The notes under the pieces: model-generated
The model's database searches: none
What the model saw: the letters and a program-made list of their open reading frames with translations, nothing else
Told to the model about the DNA's origin: nothing
Assembly (NCBI GenBank): GCA_947034885.2
Contig: OX344752.2
Coordinates: 12,648,001-12,712,000 of the forward strand
DNA: 64,000 bases
Direction: 5' to 3'
Source of the DNA: Thuidium tamariscinum
Taxonomy: Eukaryota; Streptophyta; Bryopsida; Hypnales; Thuidiaceae
Position numbers and translations under genes: made by a program
Shown here: positions 57,352 to 64,000 of the stretch, one piece after another
Layout: the number at the start of each line of letters is the position of its first letter
Position numbering within the stretch: the stretch's first letter is position 1

Positions 57352-58027
57352 TAAAATAATGGATTTCTTTTTTACAATTCTTGGGTAGAATGCATTCTTG
57401 TTAACTTATGCTAACATGATCAAATGACCATTCAGTGTATGCAATAGATCTTAGGTAGTTAAGGACAAAGTCATAAACTCCTTTGTTTTTAGTTGGATAG
57501 ACCTTTACGATTAATCTTTAAAAGACATCAAAAATCTTGGTGGCATTTGAAAAGTTAAAGTTTTAATATTTTATAGTTCTTGATTTTAATTGTTTTAAAC
57601 TTAACTAGAAAACTTTAGCTCATCTAAACTAAATTTTATTCCATTTGAAATTTTTTCAAAATTTTTTAAATTATAACATGTATAACACGTTGAAGATGGC
57701 ATCTTCAAAGCTCAAATAACACAACTTTTAAAATTTTACAATCAAATTTTTCCTAATATGAGGTAAAGAGTACATCAATTATATATACCCCCAATTATAC
57801 CATCATTTTTGTCACTATTGTTTCTTTTTTAATTAAAAACTTACTACTTTAAGCATTTTTGTAATTGCTATGATTTCTATCAATTTAAAAAAAAAATCCT
57901 ATAAAATTTAATTATAAAAAATGAGATCAAATTTTTAATATATATAACTATAATTATGTGGAAAACATCAAAATTTTGAAAAGTGTATTTTAAAGTAGAA
58001 ATCTTATGAAGCCGTTTGACCAAGGCC
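57352..58027. other. AT-rich sequence, nothing recognised
   Basis: No gene or element ends seen. Confidence 0.3.
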
Positions 58028-59126
58028 GGATGATTGCAAGAAGTACTTAAAGCCTTTTGTCACACCCTAATTTTTGATTTTCTTTTTGCCATAAGTTTTG
58101 TGTTTTAGCTCCAAATGACTCAAAAATTATAGTGAAGATACTCATAGCTATTATGTATCTATAATGAATTTTTCAGATTTTTCAAAAATAATTTATTATT
58201 TTTATATAGCCCCGAAAATTTCTCACAATACTTGATTTAGGGTTTTTTAGCACTGTTTATCTCTAAAAAAACGAATTTTGACCTAAAATTTGGAGAAGAT
58301 GGTCTCTTAGTAGACTTATAGCTATTGTCCAAAGTAATTCTAAAAATACTTATTTTTATGAATTGTAGAAGTCTACAAAGAGAGCTTCATTTTGCATTTT
58401 TTCCCCAAAGGTATAAAACATTATTTTCGTGAGTTTTTTGGTCAAATCTCATCACCAAAAAGTTTTTTCAAATATTTTATTTATTTACATATATGTATAT
58501 ATATACATATTGAATCCTATTTTTTACAAATTAAAATGTGACAAGTTGTATTTTCTTCACTGGAATTCTATAAGAATTGTATGTCCAAAGTTCTAGCGAA
58601 GAAAATACAACTTATGACATTTTAGTTTGTAAAAAAAAAGATTTAAAAAAAATATATATATATAAATAAAATATTTGAAGAAATTTTTTGGTGATGAGAT
58701 TTGACCAAAAATTCACAAAAATAATGTTTTATACCTTTGGGAAAAAAATGCAAAATGAAGCTCTCTTTGTAGACTTTTATAATTCATAAAATAAGTATTT
58801 TTAGAATTACTTTGGACGATAGTTATAAGTCTACTAAGAGACCATCCTCTCCAAATTTTAGGTAAAAATTTGTTTTTTTGGAGATAAACGGTGCTAAAAA
58901 TCCCTAAATCAAGTATTGAGAGAAAATTTTGGGGCTATTTAAAAATAATAAATTATTTTTGAAAGATCTGAAAAATTCATTATAAATATATAGTAGCTAT
59001 GAGTATCTTTACTATAAATTTTGAGTCATTTGGAGCTAAAATACAAAAGTTATAACTAAAAGAAAAGTCAAAAACTAGGGTGTGACAAAACGCAATAAAT
59101 AGTACAAGTGTTTCTTGCAATCACCC
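58028..59126. mobile_element. Family A foldback element, ~1.1 kb (A11)
   Basis: Begins GGATGATTGCAAGAAGTAC, ends GTGTTTCTTGCAATCACCC, flanked by GGCC (58024-58027, 59127-59130). A GC-only duplication in AT-rich DNA is strong support. Arms are mirrored around ~58577, for example GAAGTCTACAAAGAGAGC against GCTCTCTTTGTAGACTTT. Confidence 0.88.
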
Positions 59127-59177
59127 GGCCACAAAAGATTGATCCCCTTATTGCCCCAACCAAGGGTATTTGTAAAA

Positions 59178-60044
59178 GGGCAATTGCAAGAAACACATGT
59201 CCTATTTTTTGTCACACCTAATGTGCTAATTTGTTTATTGGCCATGACTTCTATGTTTTGGCTCCAAATGACTTAATATTTATGGAGAAGGTACTCAAAA
59301 TTATCATACACCTTTTCTAATCTTTTCATAATTTTCAAAAATATTTTACTATCCAAAAATCGAGCCCAATTGAATGTCACACTTGGTAATTAAGGGATTT
59401 TTAGTCACTAAGGAGTACCTTTTCTTTAATGATTTTGAAATGAAATTTCGATGAAATGGTCTTATAGTAGACTTACAGCTCTCCACGTGAGGGATTTTGA
59501 AAAAAGTTATTTTTATGTCACACTTGGTAATTAAGGGATTTTTAGTCACTAAGGAGTACCTTTTCTTTAATGATTTTGAAATGAAATTTCGATGAAATGG
59601 TCTTATAGTAGACTTACAGCTCTCCACGTGAGGGATTTTGAAAAAAGTTATTTTTATGTCGTGTAGAAGTTCACGAAGTTCGCTTCTTCTTGCTTGCATT
59701 TTAAAACCTATAAAGTATTGTTTTAGTGATTTTTTTGAGGAATGACCATCTCTATAAAGTTGTTGCAAATGGCCAATTTTGATTTTGAGAATTTACAAAA
59801 AATTTCTATTTTTCCCTAATTAAAACATCAAGGTAAGTATTTTTCTTGGGACTTGGCACTTTTTTAGTTCTCCTGCTTAGACAATTTTTTTGTACAATTC
59901 CTTCCATAGGAACCTTCATCTTAAATGTGTATACATAAATCTTATTTTTAAATATTTAAAAAAAATTAGTTTTCTATTTTTAAAGTACTCTTGAAAAAAT
60001 CAGCCAAATGCAACAAAATTGGCAAGTGTCTCTTGCAATCATCC
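59178..60044. mobile_element. Family A element with internal duplication (A12)
   Basis: Begins GGGCAATTGCAAGAAACAC, ends GTGTCTCTTGCAATCATCC, flanked by AAAA. Length 867 bp, or 726 bp without one copy of its 141-bp duplication, which places it in the ~0.73-kb class. Confidence 0.75.
59376..59657. repeat. 141-bp tandem duplication inside A12
   Basis: GTCACACTTGGTAATTAAGG at 59376 recurs at 59517 and the following ~120 bases are identical, ending AAAAAAGTTATTTTTAT. The 139-codon minus-strand frame at 59349-59768 is open only because the unit length is divisible by three. Confidence 0.95.
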
Positions 60045-60697
60045 AAAAATTTCCCTCGCCTATACTGGGTTGGATAAAGTTTGTATTTCTTTACATCTCT
60101 TAGTAGAATTGGAACCTTTGAAATTTTATCATGAATGGAAAATAAATAATTTCAATGTTTTCTCTAGAGGTAAAACATGTAAAACACAAAGCAATAAGGG
60201 ATTAAGGAGGTCAACCATCCCTAGCTATTTGATAAAGCTTTGATATGAAATGTCCTTAATTATAAGGAAATTCAAGACTTGTATTCCTAGTAGAACTCTA
60301 ATTGGTGATCACCTAGCTAGTATTGCAAGATCATTGCAAAACATATATAATATGAATGAAAAATGTTGTGTAGCTAGATGAGAATTTTCCTTAGCAAAAC
60401 TGCAATAAGGTAGCAAGTCCAAAAATTGCTCATTTAAAAGTTGGAACCAAACTTTGGAGAGGAGAAACTTCTTGAAACTTTTGTTAGTAATTTTTTCATA
60501 AAAGACAAATAAAATTGGCATCTACACTAGTAGAAAATCTTGTCTAGATCAACAGAAAACCAACTAATTTTAGTTGTTTTTAGTTGTTTTTTGTTGAATG
60601 GAGCATTGCACGGACTATTTGTAAACATCAACAGAACAAGCAATCATTTTTTGTAGATTGAAGTAATGCAATGACCAAATTAACAAAATTTTGTTCT
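60045..60697. other. AT-rich sequence with an unpaired CACTA end
   Basis: CACTAGTAGAAAATCTTG at 60535 matches the left end of B5, but no partner was found before 62 kb. The region otherwise shows nothing. Confidence 0.4.
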
Positions 60698-60915
60698 TTT
60701 GACTCTTTTAGGAATCTTTTAGGAATCTTTATGAATCTTTTATGAATCTGAATGGATCTTTTAGGAACCTTTTAAGGGTCTTCTAGATATCTTCTAGGAA
60801 ATTTTTAGGAATTTCTTAGAAATTTTTTAGGAATCTTTTAGATTGTGATGGAATTTAGTAGAATGTGATGGAATCTAATGGAATGGAATGAATGTGATGG
60901 AATGAAAGTTTATAT
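60698..60915. repeat. Degenerate minisatellite
   Basis: Roughly 10-12-base units such as TTTTAGGAATC and, in the right third, TGATGGAATG recur with many changes. The array probably grew by slippage. Confidence 0.75.
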
Positions 60916-61497
60916 CTTCTTCTAAAATCTTTTATATTTTTTAGGAATTTTTAAATTCTACTTGTCTCATCAATAATAAGTTCAGAATAATTTAAAATGT
61001 TCTAATAATGTAGCAAAATGGAAGGTTAGCACATTGATGTTGATTAACTAATGAATTTCAAAATATTTAAATATGCTTTGAAGCTATTTTCAAGTTTAGA
61101 GTAGGTCTTTTTTGGTGCAATATTTGTTGCATATATCTTTTGTGAAATTTTTACCAAAGTTGTATTCACTTCAAATACTATACACAAAAAATTTCAACCC
61201 AATTGATTCAATTTATAATTAAAAAATTTGTTTTAAGATTTCTATATATTCTTTTGGGTTATAAGTAGTTTGGATAATTGTAGCAAGTAGATTCAATTAA
61301 GTGGTCAAAATTTCTTCATACTACATATTCTAAACTATATTATTACCATAAGCCCAAAATTTGAATTACATAAAAGTATAAATTTTATTTTACTAGCATT
61401 TTGAGAAATATTCAAATTAAAACAATAATATTGAAATTCTATGCAATGAAAGTTTTTTTTTTCAACTTAATCATCTATAATTCAATGTTTTTCTTAA
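60916..61497. other. AT-rich sequence, nothing recognised
   Basis: No gene or element ends seen. Confidence 0.3.
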
Positions 61498-61849
61498 CTC
61501 AGCAGACTTTGGATGTCATTATCACATAGAAAACTAACCTTTTTAAGAAAACTTTGAACTAATAAAAGTTGGGTAATCAAGTTAAATTTCATCTCCAAAA
61601 ATCCGTTTCAGATTTTGAGCCTCTAATCAAAAGTTATGAATAAAGTTCAGAGAGAGGTTGGAAGGAAATGTTTTTTGACATTTTCAAACATCCACTCTGA
61701 ATTTTGTGCATAACTTTTGATTGGAGGCTCAAAATTTGAAACGGATTTTTGGAGATGAAAGTTAACTTGATTGCCCAATTTTTATTAGTTTAAAGTTTTT
61801 TAGAAAAAGTTGATTTTCTATGTGGAAATGACGTCCAAAGTCTGCTCAA
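61498..61849. mobile_element. Foldback element with AGCAGACTTTGGA ends (family I)
   Basis: AGCAGACTTTGGATGTCATT on the left is mirrored by AATGACGTCCAAAGTCTGCT on the right. Inner arms AAATCCGTTTCAGATTTTGAG and CTCAAAATTTGAAACGGATTT also pair. The centre lies near 61.67 kb. No target duplication was identified. Its arm text recurs weakly at ~34.37 kb. Confidence 0.65.
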
Positions 61850-61914
61850 TCTCCGAAACACAAACCGTAAGTGTATAACTAGACTAATGCTCCTAAAGTA
61901 TCACATGAAAGGTA

Positions 61915-62090
61915 ATGAGTGCTGTAGTGGTTAGGCTTGTGTGTATGTAGGTATGAGGTCTTGAGTTTGAACCTCACGGTTGGTAGGTGCTAGTAATTTA
62001 CCATGTTTAGGGTGGTTGCGGGCGGATAGGCTTAAATTTTTTCTCAGCTGCCCGGATGCTTTGATTTTAATTCTGAATTTTTTACTAGTG
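61915..62090 (+). mobile_element. tRNA-derived SINE
   Basis: An A-box-like GTAGTGGTTAGGC (~61925-61937) and a B-box-like GAGTTTGAACCTC (61963-61975) are spaced as in tRNA-derived SINEs. They are followed by a non-tRNA body (GGGTGGTTGCGGGCGG, CAGCTGCCCGGATGC) and a short T-rich end. It does not form a tRNA cloverleaf. Pol III transcription would start just upstream. Confidence 0.7.
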
Positions 62091-62400
62091 CTAGCCCAAG
62101 TCGTTTTATATTTTTTTTGAGCTTGTAGAATTATTGATGAAATTTTGGAGCTGACATGGCATACTTACATTACTTAGGGCTCTAAAATTTCTACCACCTC
62201 TCCAAATGTACATTTTTTGTTTATTGCTAAAGGCTACAAAAAAATAGCATGTACAAATAGTTTACATTTGAAGAGGGTTGGTGGGTGATTTTGGAGCTTG
62301 AGCACTTTTAGAACCCCCTCCTTTACCTTAGTTTCTAATGTTTTTTCCAACAATTTGGCAACAAGCTCAACAAACCAACTTCCAATTTTGTTCTTAAATA
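62091..62400. other. Unassigned sequence
   Basis: An 85-codon minus-strand frame (62234-62491) runs from here into B4 and is not recognised. Nothing else seen. Confidence 0.3.
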
Positions 62401-62628
62401 CACTAGAAGAAAACCATGTTAAAATCCTTAAAAACACGTCATGTAGTTTATGTTGAGTTCTTGTTTCAAAACGCAATGAAAATGCAGTCAAAACACAAAA
62501 AAACGCAAAAAAAGCATTTTTTGCGTTTTTTTGTGTTTTGACTGCATTTTCATTGTGTTTTGAAACAAGAACTCAACATAAACTACATGACGTGTTTTCA
62601 AGGATTTTAACATGGTTTTCTTCTAGTG
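62401..62628. mobile_element. CACTA-type palindromic MITE (B4)
   Basis: Begins CACTAGAAGAAAACCATG and ends CATGGTTTTCTTCTAGTG, flanked by ATA (62398-62400, 62629-62631). All 228 bp form a near-perfect hairpin around GCAAAAAAAGCATTTTTTGC. The few differences between arms suggest recent activity or gene conversion. Confidence 0.9.
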
Positions 62629-63187
62629 ATACTAAGTCTTTACAAAAAATGTCATCCATACCTTTAATTAGGTTGTCTATTTTGTTTTATTTGTTGTAGC
62701 AAAATCTCTATGATCTTGTTCCCTCTAGTTGTGTTCTTAAGATTGTTAAAGGCTCTTTGAGAGGAGGAGAGCACTAGCTTTGTTTTATGGCATTTGGACT
62801 TGCAATGTGAAAGTTATAGAATTTTGAATTTTCATGAATTATGATTATTAAAAAAATTAGAAAATTTCTTTTGCTTTTATTTTATTATAATGCAGCAACC
62901 GCATATTGCAGACTAGTATTATATCCAATAAGGTACGAAGTTTGAAGCTCTATAGTAAACCACCTTCTTAAATGTATACTATATGTAAATGTTTCATTTT
63001 CATAGCCCTTAGCAATGTACAAACAATGTATTGTACATTTTAGGAGATGATTCCTTTTAGGATCCTAAGTATACCATTTCAACTTCAAAATTTTATGACA
63101 AATTCTACAAAGCTCCAAAAAATATGAAACAACTTGAATTGGATGTTAATTACACTTGACTTTCAAGAAAAATTTACTACAAAATAT
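62629..63187. other. AT-rich sequence with a remote SINE-like copy
   Basis: At ~62.70-62.87 kb GAGAGCACTAGCTTTGTTTTATGG, GTGAAAGTTATAGAATTTTGAA and TTAAAAAAATTAGAAAAT follow the unit duplicated at 32.6-33.0 kb, with heavy divergence. No gene seen. Confidence 0.4.
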
Positions 63188-63319
63188 CACTAGTAGAAAA
63201 TCTCTTCGGTTCTGTTGATTTGGTCATGTTGATGATCAACAGATTTCTGTTAATCAACAGAAATCTGTTGATCGCCAACACGACCAAATCAACAGAACCA
63301 GGGAGATTTTCTACTAGTG
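63188..63319. mobile_element. CACTA-type palindromic MITE (B5)
   Basis: Begins CACTAGTAGAAAATCTC and ends GAGATTTTCTACTAGTG, flanked by TAT (63185-63187, 63320-63322). 132 bp; the hairpin includes TGATCAACAGATTTCTGTT. Shares its end with the unpaired one at 60535. Confidence 0.9.
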
Positions 63320-63332
63320 TATTTCAAAATGT

Positions 63333-64000
63333 CATTTTTTTTTTTAAAAACACATGGACAACTTCCATTAATAAGGAAAAAAGTACATAGAACCAGAGGA
63401 AAAAACCTCGACATAAATTTTGTTTGTTTGTTTAATTTTCAGTGTAAACTAGAAAATGAAACGTGATCTACAAAGCGGAGCCGAAGCAAAACCACAACAA
63501 ATAGAAGTTAAGGTAGGAAGCACTAAGAGGGACCAACGCCAACGAGCACTTCTGAACCCAACAACAAGCTCGCTACTTGTGAGGACCAAGTAACTTACAT
63601 ACTAGTTAAAAGTACCCATCTTTGGAAGAGCCAGATTTCAGCTCATCGAGAGATGGGTCGTTACACCAAAGGAGTCAGATTGGAGCTAAATGTTGTTGAA
63701 GTGACGAAGAAATATGTCCTCTTTGTCAAGGTATAGCCCGCACAACTTCGTAGTCTTGAACCACGTAAACTAAGCGTGATCGACGAAGACTTTCCATAGA
63801 AACTATTCAAGTCTTTGGGGTGTCCATGGATCGTTGTTAAAACAGATTACATTATGATCAAGTTAGATAGTTCAAATTACTAAATCCCTGAAGAGTGACC
63901 ACATCGACGCCCTCTGCTTGAATTTTCTTGGTAGTTTTGTGCCCAATATGCATCGCTGTCAAGTAAGAGAGGGCCAACAGCTCGTAGCTCAAGGAATTTG
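63333..64000 (-). mobile_element. LINE-like 3' region on the minus strand, running off the window
   Basis: A T run, then AAAACACATGGACAACTTCC, matches the minus-strand LINE ends at 26.05 and 51.45 kb. To the right composition rises to gene-like values (from ~63.43 kb), as it would in LINE coding or 3' untranslated sequence. I found no reverse transcriptase motif, so the extent is uncertain. The right-hand target duplication would lie outside the window. Confidence 0.45.

Noticed and set aside
59349-59768. 139-codon minus-strand frame with an internal repeat
   Set aside because: It reads through a 141-bp (3 x 47) duplication inside a transposable element.

Overview
This is AT-rich nuclear DNA from a land plant. 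Two things show this: a plant-type glutaredoxin-domain protein (N-terminal MGC acylation site, C-terminal run of CxxC pairs) and the remains of a plant class V (GH18) chitinase. The species cannot be read from the sequence. A non-seed plant is possible but is only a guess. There is one intact, confidently called protein gene in 64 kb. Almost everything else is a dense, repeatedly nested deposit of small non-autonomous transposable elements.

Layout. 1-2.2 kb: AT-rich flank with one short foldback element. 2.27-4.37 kb: broken GH18 chitinase on the plus strand, recognisable block by block but carrying frameshifts and stops. 5.5-6.4 kb: a TA-flanked MITE beside two nested members of another MITE family. 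6.5-13.6 kb: AT-rich repeat DNA. 13.65-17.7 kb: the single live gene on the minus strand, with a GC/CpG-rich 5' leader to the right and an ordinary 3' flank to the left. 17.7-55 kb: repeat DNA, including tandem duplications, micro-LINE insertions and, at 48.9-51.6 kb, four elements stacked inside one another. 55-57.2 kb: a moderately GC-rich island with two small MITEs and unassigned short open frames. 57.3-64 kb: foldback elements, CACTA-type MITEs, a tRNA-like SINE and a LINE-like 3' end running off the window.

The repeat DNA resolves into families whose boundaries can be set from inverted ends and target-site duplications (TSDs). Family A has ends like GGGTGATTGCAAGAAACAC and a 4-bp TSD of variable sequence; it occurs in ~0.7-kb and ~1.09-kb forms, the long form being an almost complete palindrome. 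Family B has CACTA ends and a 3-bp TSD. Family C has ends CCCCTAAAGG..CCTTTAGGGG and a TTAA duplication, i.e. piggyBac-like targeting. Family D is MULE-like; the best copy has an 11-bp TSD. Family H has 4-bp TSDs and ends containing TTTCGTTAAAATGGC. Removing the inserted elements returns two CACTA copies to exactly 212 bp each, which independently supports the boundaries.

The most notable points are the TTAA-targeting family in a plant, the foldback family A with its unusual 4-bp TSD, the ordered four-layer nest, the decayed chitinase, and an 84-bp in-frame duplication in the glutaredoxin-domain gene. No CRISPR array, operon, rRNA or convincing tRNA gene was seen. All positions come from reading the sequence by eye; family ends marked approximate may shift by tens of bases.
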